Of a DNA stretch of 37,927 nucleotides, positions 7,489-16,560 are shown one piece after another. The stretch spans positions 1-37,927 of the forward strand of contig NZ_MAXF01000196.1 in the NCBI RefSeq assembly GCF_001704635.1, read 5' to 3'. The notes beneath the pieces were generated by a model. It saw nothing but the letters and a program-made list of their open reading frames with translations, did not search any database and was not told where the DNA came from. This DNA is from Streptomyces sparsogenes. GTDB taxonomy: Bacteria; Actinomycetota; Actinomycetes; Streptomycetales; Streptomycetaceae. Within the stretch, counting starts at the first letter, position 1, and each line of letters opens with the position of its first letter. The position numbers and the translations under genes are program-made.

Positions 7489-8553
7489 CTAGAAGAGGCG
7501 CGCGCGCAGGTCCTGCGTCAGGTGGTCGAGGATCTCGCGCAGCCATGGGCTGCGGACGGCCGGCAACCGGGCCAGGGTGTGGTGGAACGTTCCCGGGTCG
7601 GCCCGGAATGGGTGGAAGAGGCGCTGCAGGGGCGGGTCGTCGCGAAGGACGCCTTCGGGCATGCCGCCCGACGCGGGAACGGGCGGGTACGGGTCGGGGA
7701 AGGCCAACCACAGCCACACCCCGAACGGCAGCGGCACCGGGTAGGCCGAGGCGGCCGGGCCGGCCGGTGCCCAGGTCTCCCCCGTCTGCGGATGGACCGG
7801 CACGAGGAGGATGCCGGCGTCCGCGTCGGGGGCGGGCCGCCCCGGCCCCGCCGGCACGGCGCGCCGCGCCGGCGGCCCCGCGGGCAGCAGGGCGTCGAGG
7901 GCGCGTTGGAACACCTCCGCGGCCAGGCCGTCCGGGACAGTCACCGGCCGCCCCTCCGAGGCCACCAGCAGATGTGCGAGCGCCCGGCCCGCGGCCGCCT
8001 CCCACTGCGGGCTCCATGACCACCAGTGGTGCGCCCCCCGCCGCGCTCCCCACCCGGCGATCGGCTCGAACGGGGGCGTGCCCTTCCTCTCCGCCGTCAA
8101 CTCCGCCCAGGACAGGGGTACGGCATGGGCGTCGGCGTCGGCGTGGTCGACGGGAAGGCGCCGCACGGTGTTCGGGGCAAGCCACACCGCCTGCCACAGC
8201 GAGCAGTCGTCGATCCGGCTCGCCACGGGCAGGCCACACGCCTCGCAGGCCATGTTGGGGCCGTCCGCCCCGTCGAGGCCGCAGCAGTGGCCGCCGTGCT
8301 TCTCCGGGATCAGCACGGTGCCGCGGGTATCTCCAGGAGCCATGACGACCGCGCCGGGCGCGCCGTCGGACAGGGCGTACACCGGCGCGTAGATGCCACG
8401 GGCCGCCGCCTCCTCGGGATCGATCTCCTCCCACCTCCGCCACGGCGGCCCCCAGGGCTCCGGATCCTCCGCTGGGGAATCAGGGGCATCGTCGCAGCTC
8501 GACGGCGGCCGGCCAAGGACTTTTGACCAGCTCGGCGACGGCGCGTCCGGCAC
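7489..8553 (-). CDS. Unknown cytoplasmic protein with a Cys-rich segment; N-terminus doubtful
   Basis: Up to 354 residues and not recognised as a named family. Visible features are a Trp-rich start (EPWGPPWRRWEEIDPEEAAARG), a Cys/His cluster HGGHCCGLDGADGPNMACEACG that could bind zinc, a His-rich stretch GAHHWWSWSPQWE, and a Pro/Trp-rich C-terminal half. There is no signal peptide or membrane helix. The only in-frame start before the conserved-looking region is GTG 8553, which has no ribosome site and falls inside a methyltransferase remnant read in another frame. The original 5' end therefore seems to have been lost or replaced; the next in-frame GTG lies only in APVYALSDG. Composition and codon bias still look like a real gene. 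Confidence 0.6.
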   Translation of the reverse strand: MPDAPSPSWSKVLGRPPSSCDDAPDSPAEDPEPWGPPWRRWEEIDPEEAAARGIYAPVYALSDGAPGAVVMAPGDTRGTVLIPEKHGGHCCGLDGADGPNMACEACGLPVASRIDDCSLWQAVWLAPNTVRRLPVDHADADAHAVPLSWAELTAERKGTPPFEPIAGWGARRGAHHWWSWSPQWEAAAGRALAHLLVASEGRPVTVPDGLAAEVFQRALDALLPAGPPARRAVPAGPGRPAPDADAGILLVPVHPQTGETWAPAGPAASAYPVPLPFGVWLWLAFPDPYPPVPASGGMPEGVLRDDPPLQRLFHPFRADPGTFHHTLARLPAVRSPWLREILDHLTQDLRARLF

Positions 8554-8599
8554 CGCGGCCGACGTCGACGACGGTCGAGCCCGGGACGGGAGACAGCAG
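8519..8599 (-). pseudogene. Remnant of a SAM-dependent methyltransferase (motif I region)
   Basis: A 27-residue minus-strand frame reads LLSPVPGSTVVDVG followed by RGAGRAVAELVKS. This is a typical class I methyltransferase motif I with the usual Cys of VDVGCGAGR replaced by Arg. No further methyltransferase sequence is seen on either side in any frame, so only a short fragment survives. It overlaps the doubtful 5' end of the unknown gene in a different frame. Confidence 0.45.
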
Positions 8600-8670
8600 T
8601 CGATGGGATCCTGCGCACCGAGGCCGAGGCGCTCCGATCGAGAATCGCCGCGGCCGCGTTCCCGACCTCC

Positions 8671-9057
8671 CTAGCGGAGATCACCGCTGATCACCCACAG
8701 GTGCCCGAAGGGGTCCTTGACCCTGCCCTGCCGCTTGCCGTACGGGCGGTTCTCGACGGGGATCACCAGCTCGGCTCCCAGCCGCACCATGCGGTCTGCG
8801 GTCGCGTCCGGATCGGGCACGTTCACCGTGATGAGGACGGGCGAGCCGCCCAGCGACTCGGGGTCGTGCCACCCCCACTCCGCGACGCTCTGTGCCAAGG
8901 CGAGAGTCGCCGCTCCCACAGCGATCTCGGCGTGGTTCACCACGCCCTGTTCGTCCGCCACCCGGAGGGTGAGCGTCGCGTCCAGGGCCTCGGTGTAGAA
9001 CTCGATGGCCGCCTCGGCGTCGGACACGAGCAACTTGGGGTGAAGTTCATTGGTCAT
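8671..9057 (-). CDS. VOC-family (glyoxalase/PhnB-like) protein
   Basis: 128 residues, the usual length for a single-chain vicinal oxygen chelate protein with two beta-alpha-beta-beta-beta modules. The start (NELHPKLLVSDAEAAIEFYT) and the end (RPYGKRQGRVKDPFGHLWVI) match the PhnB-like subgroup, in which the C-terminal DPFGH pattern is typical. The metal or ligand role is unclear, as many PhnB-like proteins lack a proven activity. It begins 10 bases after the stop of the AraC-type regulator on the same strand and is probably co-transcribed with it. No good ribosome site precedes the ATG, which fits coupling to the upstream gene. Confidence 0.88.
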   Translation of the reverse strand: MTNELHPKLLVSDAEAAIEFYTEALDATLTLRVADEQGVVNHAEIAVGAATLALAQSVAEWGWHDPESLGGSPVLITVNVPDPDATADRMVRLGAELVIPVENRPYGKRQGRVKDPFGHLWVISGDLR

Positions 9058-9067
9058 GGCGTGATGA

Positions 9068-9868
9068 TCACAGGGAGGGGCGGCGCCGGCCTTGTAGATT
9101 TCGGCGTTCCTCCGTCAACCATCCGGACGGGGTCGTCTGCATGAGGTCGTTGAAGTCACGCACGAGGTGGCTCTGATCGTGGTAGCCGCTCTCGGCCGCG
9201 ATCCGAGCCCAGGAGTCGGCCCCGGCGCCGGCCCGCCGCACAGCGGTGGCCAGACGCGCGACGCGTGAGGCGAATTTCGGCCCGACACCGAGCGAGCGCC
9301 GCATCACATGGCGCAGCTGGCGCGGGCTCAGGTGCGCGTGTCGAGCCAACTCCTCAACGGACACCCGCCCGCCGCTTGCCGCGATGATCTTCAGCGGTTC
9401 GAGGGCGTCGGGGGACATCGTGGTCCGGCCGGCTCGCTCCAGGCGTTCAAGCAGACGAACACGCATGAGCCACTCTCGTCGCCCGGCCGGCTGACTCGCC
9501 AGCTCCTCGCACACCCGGCTCACCCAGGGCAGGAGGTCATCCGCGTCGACACCCCCGGCATCCACCTCGCCGAGCGGCACTTCGGTGAGACGGTGCATGG
9601 CCGGCGGGGACAGCTCCACGTACACCGTCGGCTGATCCGGCCGAAGGGTGAGGGACGGGGTGGCGGTCCCCGGTCGCATCAGCCCGGCGACGACCGCCCG
9701 CGTGTGGCGGACGTGTCCGTCGTATCGGACCTCCATGGGCGCGCCCAGGCTGACGACCAGCCGAGCGGACAGAGCCGGTACTGCCCTGTGCAGCCGAGGC
9801 GGACCGATATGTTCGCCGGCGGCGACCACACCGATGCCGGCCTCATGACATGCCTGACGCAGTTCCAC
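9068..9868 (-). CDS. AraC-family transcriptional regulator
   Basis: 266 residues from a GTG start at 9868. The C-terminal third holds the double helix-turn-helix of AraC/XylS proteins: VSVEELARHAHLSPRQLRHVMRRSLG (about 193-218) and SWARIAAESGYHDQSHLVRDFNDLM (about 220-245), ending in the expected TPSGW. The N-terminal half is a cupin-like ligand domain (APMEVRYDGHVRHTRAVVAGL) seen in regulators of stress and small-molecule response. It is the first gene of a two-gene unit with the VOC protein and divergent from the GH43 gene. Whether it controls the VOC gene, the arabinan-type genes or others cannot be decided from the sequence. Confidence 0.88.
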   Translation of the reverse strand: MELRQACHEAGIGVVAAGEHIGPPRLHRAVPALSARLVVSLGAPMEVRYDGHVRHTRAVVAGLMRPGTATPSLTLRPDQPTVYVELSPPAMHRLTEVPLGEVDAGGVDADDLLPWVSRVCEELASQPAGRREWLMRVRLLERLERAGRTTMSPDALEPLKIIAASGGRVSVEELARHAHLSPRQLRHVMRRSLGVGPKFASRVARLATAVRRAGAGADSWARIAAESGYHDQSHLVRDFNDLMQTTPSGWLTEERRNLQGRRRPSL

Positions 9869-9967
9869 GCCTGCATTCTCACATCGCCCGAGGCGGAAGA
9901 GGGATGGCGGCGATCAGCGGCACCGGCCTGAAGCCCGGCATCGCGGGAGTGATGGGCGCACGGGGTG

Positions 9968-9995
9968 TTGACGCCTCGCGGGGGCCGCCTATCAT
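9968..9995 (+). promoter_or_regulatory. Candidate promoter of the GH43-GH127 pair
   Basis: TTGACG (9968-9973), 16-base spacer, TATCAT (9990-9995). Both hexamers are close to the housekeeping consensus. Transcription would begin near 10002, leaving a leader of about 135 bases that contains the inverted repeat at 10021-10040. Confidence 0.55.
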
Positions 9996-10020
9996 CCAAA
10001 CTTGTCCGACCTCCCGATTG

Positions 10021-10040
10021 TTGTTCGGTATTGCGAACAA
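10021..10040. promoter_or_regulatory. Inverted repeat TTGTTCG-N6-CGAACAA, candidate operator
   Basis: Perfect 7-bp arms separated by GTATTG, located about 20 bases downstream of the predicted transcription start of the GH43 gene. The GTTCG...CGAAC half-sites resemble operators of IclR-family repressors described in Streptomyces. No IclR gene lies in the window, so the regulator is unknown. Confidence 0.6.
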
Positions 10041-10137
10041 TGATTCAGGATCCGCACGGAGATGGGGACCCGCCACCGCGCCGGCACGTCGTCACCCCTG
10101 GGGCGCTTCCGCCTACGGCAAAGGAGAGCGATCCGAC

Positions 10138-11775
10138 ATGTCCTGGCTCCATCACGAACACAGTCGCCGCAAAGCCCTGGCCACGGCCACCGGTCTGATC
10201 GCGGGGGCGGCGGTGCCCGTGGCCGCCGGCTACCCTGCCGCCGCGTCCCCCGCCGGCGGCGCGGCGACGGCCCCTTCCGCCGCCGCACAGTACGCGAATC
10301 CCGTGCTCTGGCAGGACTTCGCGGACATCGACATCATCCGCGTCGGTGACACGTACTACTACTCGGCCTCGACGATGCACTACTCGCCGGGGGCGCCCAT
10401 CCTGCGCTCGTACGACCTGGTCAACTGGGAGTTCGCCGGACACTCGGTGCCGGTCCTGGACTTCGGGTCCAAGTACGACCTGAGCGGGGCACGCGGCTAC
10501 GTGAAGGGGATCTGGGCCTCGTCGCTCGCCTACCGCCCGAGAAACAGGACGTTCTACTGGCTCGGCTGCATCGAGTTCGCCAAGTCGTACATCTACACCG
10601 CCCCCTCCGTGGAAGGGCCCTGGAGCAGGCTCACGACGATCAACAACGCCTATTACGACGCGGGGTTGCTCATCGATGACGACGACACGATGTATGTGTC
10701 CTACGGGAACACCACGATCAGCGTGGCCCAGCTCTCCGCCGACGGGCGCACCCAGGTCCGCGCGCAGCAGGTGTTCAATACCCCGTCGAGCGTCGGCACC
10801 CTTGAGGGATCACGCTTCTACAAGATCAACGGGAACTACTACATCTTCCTCACCCGCCCGGCCAACGGTCAGTACATCCTGAAGTCCACCAGCGGACCCT
10901 TCGGCCCCTACACGATGCGCGAGGTCCTGCTCAACCTGCGCGGCCCGGTCTCCGGCGGGGGCGTGCCGCACCAGGGCGGGCTGGTGCAGACCCAGAACGG
11001 CACCTGGCACTACATGGCCTTCGTCGACTCCTATCCCGGCGGCCGGATCCCGGTCCTGGCCCCGATCACCTGGACCTCGGACGGCTGGCCCGTCCTCCAG
11101 CTGGTGAACGGCGCCTGGGGCGCCTCCTACCCCAGCCCCCTCCCGACCCGCCAGGTCGCCCCCATGACCGGCGTCGACACCTTCGACGGCACCACCCTCA
11201 AGCCGAAGTGGGAGTGGAACCACAATCCCGACAACAGCAAGTGGTCCGTCGACAACGGCCTGACCCTGCGCACCGCGACGGTCACCAACGACCTGTACTG
11301 GGCCCGCAACACCCTCACCCACCGGATCCAGGGGCCCACCTCCACCGCCACCGTCCAGCTCGACCACTCCACGATGCGCGACGGCGACCGGGCCGGGCTC
11401 GCCCTGCTGCGCGACTCCTCCGCGTGGATCGGCCTCAAGCGCGACGGCGGCGCGACCAGGGTGGTCATGGTGAACGGGCTGACCATGGACGGCAACTGGA
11501 ACACCACCGGCACCGGCACCGAGGCCGCGGGCGCGAATGTCTCCGGCGGCCGTATATGGCTGCGCGCCAACGCCGACATCCGCCCCGGCGCGCCCCGGTC
11601 CGCCACCTTTTCCTACAGCACCGACGGCACCAACTTCACCCGCCTGGGCCCGGCGTTCACCATGGGCAACGACTGGCGGTTCTTCATGGGTTACCGGTAC
11701 GCCATCTTCAACTACGCCACCCAGGCGCTCGGCGGCTCGGTCCGGGTCACCCGGTTCGAGCTCGCCACGCCCTGA
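10138..11775 (+). CDS. Exported GH43 glycosidase with beta-sandwich C-terminal domain
   Basis: 545 residues from ATG 10138 (AGGAG at 10122-10126). The N-terminus has a Tat-like signal (SRRKALATATGLIAGAAVPV). The five-bladed propeller domain shows the GH43 acidic residues: Asp63 in QDFADIDIIRVGDTYYY (base), Asp174 in YYDAGLLIDDD, and Glu223 in TLEGSRFYKINGNYYIF (acid). From about residue 350 a concanavalin-like domain of the GH43_C2/DUF1349 type follows (DTFDGTTLKPKWEWNHNPDN onward). This two-domain layout is found in beta-xylosidases and alpha-L-arabinofuranosidases. With a GH127 gene 25 bases downstream, arabinose-containing glycans are the likely substrate. Expression is likely controlled through the inverted repeat in its leader. 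Confidence 0.9.
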   Translation: MSWLHHEHSRRKALATATGLIAGAAVPVAAGYPAAASPAGGAATAPSAAAQYANPVLWQDFADIDIIRVGDTYYYSASTMHYSPGAPILRSYDLVNWEFAGHSVPVLDFGSKYDLSGARGYVKGIWASSLAYRPRNRTFYWLGCIEFAKSYIYTAPSVEGPWSRLTTINNAYYDAGLLIDDDDTMYVSYGNTTISVAQLSADGRTQVRAQQVFNTPSSVGTLEGSRFYKINGNYYIFLTRPANGQYILKSTSGPFGPYTMREVLLNLRGPVSGGGVPHQGGLVQTQNGTWHYMAFVDSYPGGRIPVLAPITWTSDGWPVLQLVNGAWGASYPSPLPTRQVAPMTGVDTFDGTTLKPKWEWNHNPDNSKWSVDNGLTLRTATVTNDLYWARNTLTHRIQGPTSTATVQLDHSTMRDGDRAGLALLRDSSAWIGLKRDGGATRVVMVNGLTMDGNWNTTGTGTEAAGANVSGGRIWLRANADIRPGAPRSATFSYSTDGTNFTRLGPAFTMGNDWRFFMGYRYAIFNYATQALGGSVRVTRFELATP

Positions 11776-11800
11776 GCGGTCATCATGGAAAGGGTGCACC

Positions 11801-13698
11801 TTGTCCTCCTCCGTCAGTCGCCGCCGGCTGCTGCGGGCGGCCGGGGCCACGGCCGTGGCCTCCGCCGCCGAATCAGTCGTCGGATCCTCCCCGGCCCGAG
11901 CGGTGAGCGGCCCTGCCCGCGCCGACATCGGAACGTCCGCCCAGCCTTTCGAACTCACGCAGGTCCGATTGACCGCGAGCCGATGGCTGGACAACCAGAA
12001 CCGCACGCAGAACTACCTGCGGTTCGTCGACACCGACCGATTGCTGTACAACTTCCGGGCCAACCACCGGTTGTCCACCCGCGGTGCCGCCACCAACGGT
12101 GGCTGGGACGGGCCGTCCTTCCCCTTCCGCTCCCATGTGCAGGGACACTTCCTCACCGCGTGGGCGCAGGTGTATGCCGTGACGGGCGACACGAGCTGCC
12201 GGGACAAGGCCGCCTATATGGTGGCGGAGTTGGCCAAGTGCCAGGCCAACACCGCGCAGCCGGGTTCGGCAACGGGTATCTGGCCGGCTTCCCCGAGTCC
12301 GACTTCACCGCTCTCGAGGCGGGAACCCTGTCCAACGGCAACGTGCCGTACTACGTCATCCACAAGATCCTGGCCGGCCTGCTGGACGTATGGCGCCTCA
12401 TGGGCAGTGCCCAAGCCCGTGACGTGCTGCTGAACCTGGCGGGGTGGGTCGACCGGCGGACCGGTCGGCTGAGCGGCCAGCAGATGCAGTCGGTGTTGCG
12501 GACGGAGTTCGGTGGTATGAACGCCGTGCTGTCCGACATCTACCAGCAGACCGGCGACTCGCGATGGCTTGCCACCGCTCAGCGGTTCGACCACGGCGCG
12601 GTGTTCGACCCGCTGGCCTCCAACCAGGACCGGCTGAACGGACTGCACGCCAACACGCAGGTGCCCAAGTGGATCGGCGCCGTCCGGGAGTACAAGGCCA
12701 CCGGCGCCACCCGCTACCGGGACATCGCCGCCAACGCCTGGAACATCTGCGTCAACGCGCACACCTACATCATCGGCGGCAACAGCCAGGCGGAGCACTT
12801 CCGCCCCCCGAACGCGATCGCCGCCTACCTGTACCGCGACACGTGCGAAAGCTGCAACACGTACAACATGCTCACGCTCACCCGCGAGCTGTTCACGCTG
12901 GACCCCACCCGCGCCGCCCTCTTCGACTACTACGAACGGGCGTGGCTGAACCAGATGATCGGCCAGCAGAACCCGGCGGACGCCCACGGCCACGTCACCT
13001 ACTTCACCCCGCTCAACCCGGGGGGCCGACGTGGCGTGGGTCCGGCGTGGGGCGGTGGCACCTGGAGCACCGACTACGACAGCTTCTGGTGCTGCCAGGG
13101 CACCGGCTTGGAAATGCACACCAAGCTGATGGACTCCGTCTACTTCCACAGCGACACCACGCTGACCGTGAACCTGTTCGTGCCCTCGGTGCTCACCTGG
13201 TCGCAGCGGGGGATCACGGTCACCCAGACCACGTCGTACCCGGTCGGTGACACCACGACCCTCCAGGTCACCGGCAACGTCAGCGGCAGCTGGCCGATGC
13301 GCATCCGTGTCCCGGGCTGGACCGCCAGGGCCACCATCAGCGTCAACGGCGTTCAGCAGAACATCACCACGACGCCCGGCGGCTACGCCACCTTGACCCG
13401 TTCCTGGACCTCCGGCGACACGGTCACCGTCCGCCTGCCCATGCGGATCGTCATGCGGGCGGCCAACGACAACGCGGGCGTCGCCGCGGTCACCTACGGA
13501 CCGGTGGTGCTGTCCGGCAACTACGGCAACGCCTCGCTCAGCTCCCTCCCGACGCTGAACACGTCCTCGATCACACGGACCAGCGGCAGCTCGCTCGCCT
13601 TCACGGCCACCGCCAATGGCTCCGCCGTCAACCTGGGCCCGTTCCACGAGGCGCATGGCCACAACTACACCGTCTACTGGAACGCCCGTGGCCAGTAA
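11801..13698 (+). pseudogene. GH127/DUF1680 beta-L-arabinofuranosidase-type gene with one-base frameshift
   Basis: The gene starts at TTG 11801 with GGAAAGGG six bases upstream, and encodes a Tat-type signal (SSSVSRRRLLRAAGATAVAS). Frame 2 codes for the GH127 start (FELTQVRLTASRWLDNQNRT ... VAELAKCQANT) up to about 12253. The rest (AAGFGNGYLAGFPESDFTAL ... YWNARGQ) is in frame 1 and ends at 13698. The span is 1898 bases; one added base gives exactly 633 codons, so a single G seems missing in ACCGCGCAGCC, expected ACCGGCGCAGCC. The later part keeps the zinc/nucleophile cysteines of GH127: TCESCNTYNM (codons 12844-12855) and FWCCQGTG (13090-13095). Either a recent pseudogene or a sequencing error. 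Confidence 0.85.
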
Positions 13699-13772
13699 CT
13701 CTGCCGCTCGGGCGAGGTTCCCGGCCAGGCCCACCTCGATGTGCAGGCCCCGAAGCCTCGAGCAGGGTCGGA

Positions 13773-14840
13773 CTACGCGCCGCCGTCGTGGCGCCGCGCC
13801 ACCTGCGCGGTGGAGTCCCGCACGACGAGTTCCGGCTGGAACACGAACTCGGTGCGCTGCACCGGGGTTCCGCCGATCTCTTCCAGGAGCGCTCCCACCG
13901 CGGCGGTCGCCATCGCCTGCACGGGCTGGCGCACCGTGGTCAACGGCGGATCGGTGAACGGGATGAGGGGCGAGTCGTCGAAACCGATCACCGAGATGTC
14001 CCGCGGCACGTCGAGGCCGCGTTCCCGCACCGCTCTGATGACGCCGAGTGCCATCGGGTCACTGCCGCAGACGATGCCGGTGCAGCCCGCCTCCACCAGG
14101 GCGCCGCCGGCGGCGTGCCCGCCCTCGACGGTGAACAGAGTGCGCTGGATGAGCTTCTCGGCCTCGGGACGGCCTACCCCGAGCATGGTGTGCAGGGCCG
14201 CGACGAAGCCCTCCGCCTTGCGCCGGGAGGGCACGAACCGGGTCGGGCCGATGGCCAGGCCGATGCGCTCGTGCCCCAGGTCGACCAGGTGGCGTACGGC
14301 CATCCGCGCGGCGGAGCGGTCGTCGGGCGACACGAAGGGCGCGTTGATCTGCTCGTTGAAGCCGTTGATGAGGACGAACGGCACCTTCCGCTCGGCGAGC
14401 CGCGCGTAACGGACGGTGTCCGCCGTGGTGTCCGCGTGCAGGCCGGACAGGAACACGATGCCGTTGACACCCCGCTCCTCCAACTGCTCGACCAGTTCGT
14501 CCTCGGTCGAGCCACCCGGCATCTGCGTGCACAGCACGGGCGTATAGCCGTACCCGGCGAGCACCTGCTCGATGACCTGCGCGAACGCCGGGAAGATCGG
14601 ATTCGTGAGCTCAGGGATGATCAACCCGATCAGCCCGGCGCTGCGCTGGCGCAGCCGCACCGGGCGTTCGTACCCGAGGACGTCGAGTGCGGCGAGCACC
14701 TTCTGCCGGGTGGCGGCCGCCACCCCTGGTTTGCCGTTGAGGACGCGGCTCGCGGTGGCCTCGCTGACGCCTGCCTGCGTCGCGATGTCCAGGAGCCGCG
14801 GGGTGCCGCCTTCGGCACCCCGCGGCGTCAGCGGCTTCAC
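13773..14840 (-). CDS. LacI-family repressor, MalR paralogue, last gene of the mal operon
   Basis: 355 residues from GTG 14840, which overlaps the TGA of aglA as GTGA; GGGAGG lies just before it, so translation is probably coupled. The LacI helix-turn-helix is RLLDIATQAGVSEATASRVLNGKPGVAAATR (about 15-45). The whole protein lines up with the malR product of this window without large gaps: both contain LGYERPVRLR, TQMPGGSTEDEL, SGLHADTTADT, FVLINGF and VIGFDDSPLI/VVGFDDSPLI. The recognition helix differs at one residue (SEATASRV versus SEATVSRV). It would sense a sugar and repress mal or related promoters, giving the locus two closely related repressors, one of them self-encoded in the operon. 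Confidence 0.9.
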   Translation of the reverse strand: MKPLTPRGAEGGTPRLLDIATQAGVSEATASRVLNGKPGVAAATRQKVLAALDVLGYERPVRLRQRSAGLIGLIIPELTNPIFPAFAQVIEQVLAGYGYTPVLCTQMPGGSTEDELVEQLEERGVNGIVFLSGLHADTTADTVRYARLAERKVPFVLINGFNEQINAPFVSPDDRSAARMAVRHLVDLGHERIGLAIGPTRFVPSRRKAEGFVAALHTMLGVGRPEAEKLIQRTLFTVEGGHAAGGALVEAGCTGIVCGSDPMALGVIRAVRERGLDVPRDISVIGFDDSPLIPFTDPPLTTVRQPVQAMATAAVGALLEEIGGTPVQRTEFVFQPELVVRDSTAQVARRHDGGA

Positions 14841-16495
14841 GCCTCCCACCAGACCGCGCCGTCCGCGGGCAGCTCGACCTCGCCTCCGTTCACGGTGGCC
14901 GGGGCGCTCGACAGCAGCACCCGCCCGGGGGCCGGGATCCGCACGGGCTCGCCCGTGGCGTTGACGGTGCACACGAAGCCCCTGGTGGCCGAGGTGCGCC
15001 GGAAGGCGAGTACGCCTTCGGGGACGTCGTCGAGCCAGGCGACCTCCGAGCCGGCGCCGAGGGCCGGGTGCTCACGGCGCACGGCCAGTGCGCGGCGGTA
15101 CAGCTCGAGGGTCGAGTCCGGGTCGCCGGTCTGGGCCTCGACGCTGAGCGCGCCCCAGTCCGGGGGCTGCGGGAGCCAGCTGCCGCCGTCCCCGAACCCG
15201 AACGAGGTGCCGTCGGCGGTCCACGGGATCGGCACCCGACAGCCGTCGCGCAGCCCGTCCTGGCCGTTCTCCCGGAAGAAGGACGGGTCCTGACGCACCT
15301 CGTCGGGCAGGTCGGTGACCTCGGGGAGGCCGAGCTCCTCGCCCTGGTAGACGTACGCGGATCCGGGCAGCGCCAGCATGAGCAGCGCGGCGGCGCGGGC
15401 ACGGCGCAGGCCCTGGTCGGGGCCCTGCTCGGCGAACCGGGTGGTGTGCCGTACGACGTCGTGGTTGGACAGCACCCAGGTGGTCGGCGCGCCGACCGGG
15501 CGCATCGCGTCCAGCGACCCGTCGATGGCCGCGCGCAGCGCGCCGGCGTCCCAGCCGGTGTTCAGGTAGTGGAAGTTGAACGCCTGGTGCAGCTCGTCGG
15601 GGCGCAGGTAGAGCGCGGTGCGCTCCGCGGTGGGGGTCCACGCCTCGGCGACGCCGACGCGTTCCCCGGGGTATTCGTCCAGGACCTTGCGCCACGAGCG
15701 GTAGATCTCGTGCACACCGTCCTGGTCGAAGAACGGCAGGGCCTGGTTGCCGAGCAGCCGGAGCTGTTCGGCGTGGCCCATGTCGGGCAGGCCCGCGGCC
15801 TTGACGAGGCCGTGGGCGACGTCGATGCGGAACCCGTCGACACCCATGTCGAGCCAGAAGCGCAGGATGGAGCGGAACTCGTCGGCGACCGCCGGGTGGT
15901 CCCAGTTGAAGTCGGGCTGCTCGGGCGCGAACAGATGCAGGTACCAGTCGCCGGGGGTGCCGTCCGGGTTTTCGGTGCGGGTCCAGGCGGGCCCGCCGAA
16001 GATGGACTCCCAGTCGTTCGGCGGGAGCTGCCCGCGCTCCCCCTTGCCGGGCCGGAAGTGGAAGCGATCGCGCAGCGGTGAGCCGGGGCCCTCGGTGAGC
16101 GCCCGCTGGAACCAGTCGTGCTGGTCGGAGCAGTGGTTGGGCACGATGTCGACGATGACGCGCAGGCCCAGTCGGTGGGCGTCGCGGATCAGGCCGTCGG
16201 CGTCGTGCAGGGTGCCGAACATCGGGTCGATGGCGCGGTAGTCGGCGACGTCGTACCCGGCGTCGGCCTGCGGCGAGGCGTAGAAGGGACTGAGCCACAC
16301 GGCGTCCACGCCCAGCTCACGCAGGTACGGCAGCCGGGAGCGGATGCCCGCCAGATCGCCCATGCCGTCGCCGTTTCCGTCGGCGAAGCTCCGGGGGTAG
16401 ACCTGATAGATCACCGCTTCTCGCCACCAGCCCGGCCTTTCCTCCGGAACGGCGGCTTCCGTGCCTGCGGTGGGTTCAGCGAGGTGCTGAGTCAT
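14837..16495 (-). CDS. aglA: GH13 alpha-glucosidase
   Basis: 552 residues from ATG 16495 (AGGGAAG upstream). All GH13 regions are present: VIYQVYPRSFADGNGDGMGD near the start, DAVWLSPFYASPQADAGYDV, region I DIVPNH (116-121), region II with nucleophile Asp225 (GFRIDVAHG), general acid Glu284 (VGVAEAWTP) and region IV Asp346 (LSNHDVVRH). There is no signal peptide, so it acts in the cytoplasm on maltose and short maltodextrins brought in by MalEFG. It follows malG by 65 bases. The same gene order, malE-malF-malG-aglA with malR nearby, is known from Streptomyces coelicolor. Its stop overlaps the start of the second lacI gene. Confidence 0.93.
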   Translation of the reverse strand: MTQHLAEPTAGTEAAVPEERPGWWREAVIYQVYPRSFADGNGDGMGDLAGIRSRLPYLRELGVDAVWLSPFYASPQADAGYDVADYRAIDPMFGTLHDADGLIRDAHRLGLRVIVDIVPNHCSDQHDWFQRALTEGPGSPLRDRFHFRPGKGERGQLPPNDWESIFGGPAWTRTENPDGTPGDWYLHLFAPEQPDFNWDHPAVADEFRSILRFWLDMGVDGFRIDVAHGLVKAAGLPDMGHAEQLRLLGNQALPFFDQDGVHEIYRSWRKVLDEYPGERVGVAEAWTPTAERTALYLRPDELHQAFNFHYLNTGWDAGALRAAIDGSLDAMRPVGAPTTWVLSNHDVVRHTTRFAEQGPDQGLRRARAAALLMLALPGSAYVYQGEELGLPEVTDLPDEVRQDPSFFRENGQDGLRDGCRVPIPWTADGTSFGFGDGGSWLPQPPDWGALSVEAQTGDPDSTLELYRRALAVRREHPALGAGSEVAWLDDVPEGVLAFRRTSATRGFVCTVNATGEPVRIPAPGRVLLSSAPATVNGGEVELPADGAVWWEA

Positions 16496-16560
16496 ATCTT
16501 CCCTGAAGGTGATGAGGGGGGAACGGAACGGATCAGGACCGGCCGACGCGGCTCGGTGGG

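Noticed and set aside
11785..12250. N-terminal part of a 637-residue frame starting at ATG 11785
   Set aside because: This stretch is Arg/Pro/His-rich and unlike GH127; the true N-terminal coding is in frame 2 from TTG 11801.
14841..14972. N-terminal extension of the second lacI gene to 14972
   Set aside because: The extension is Arg-rich and overlaps aglA in another frame; GTG 14840 with its GTGA overlap is a better start.
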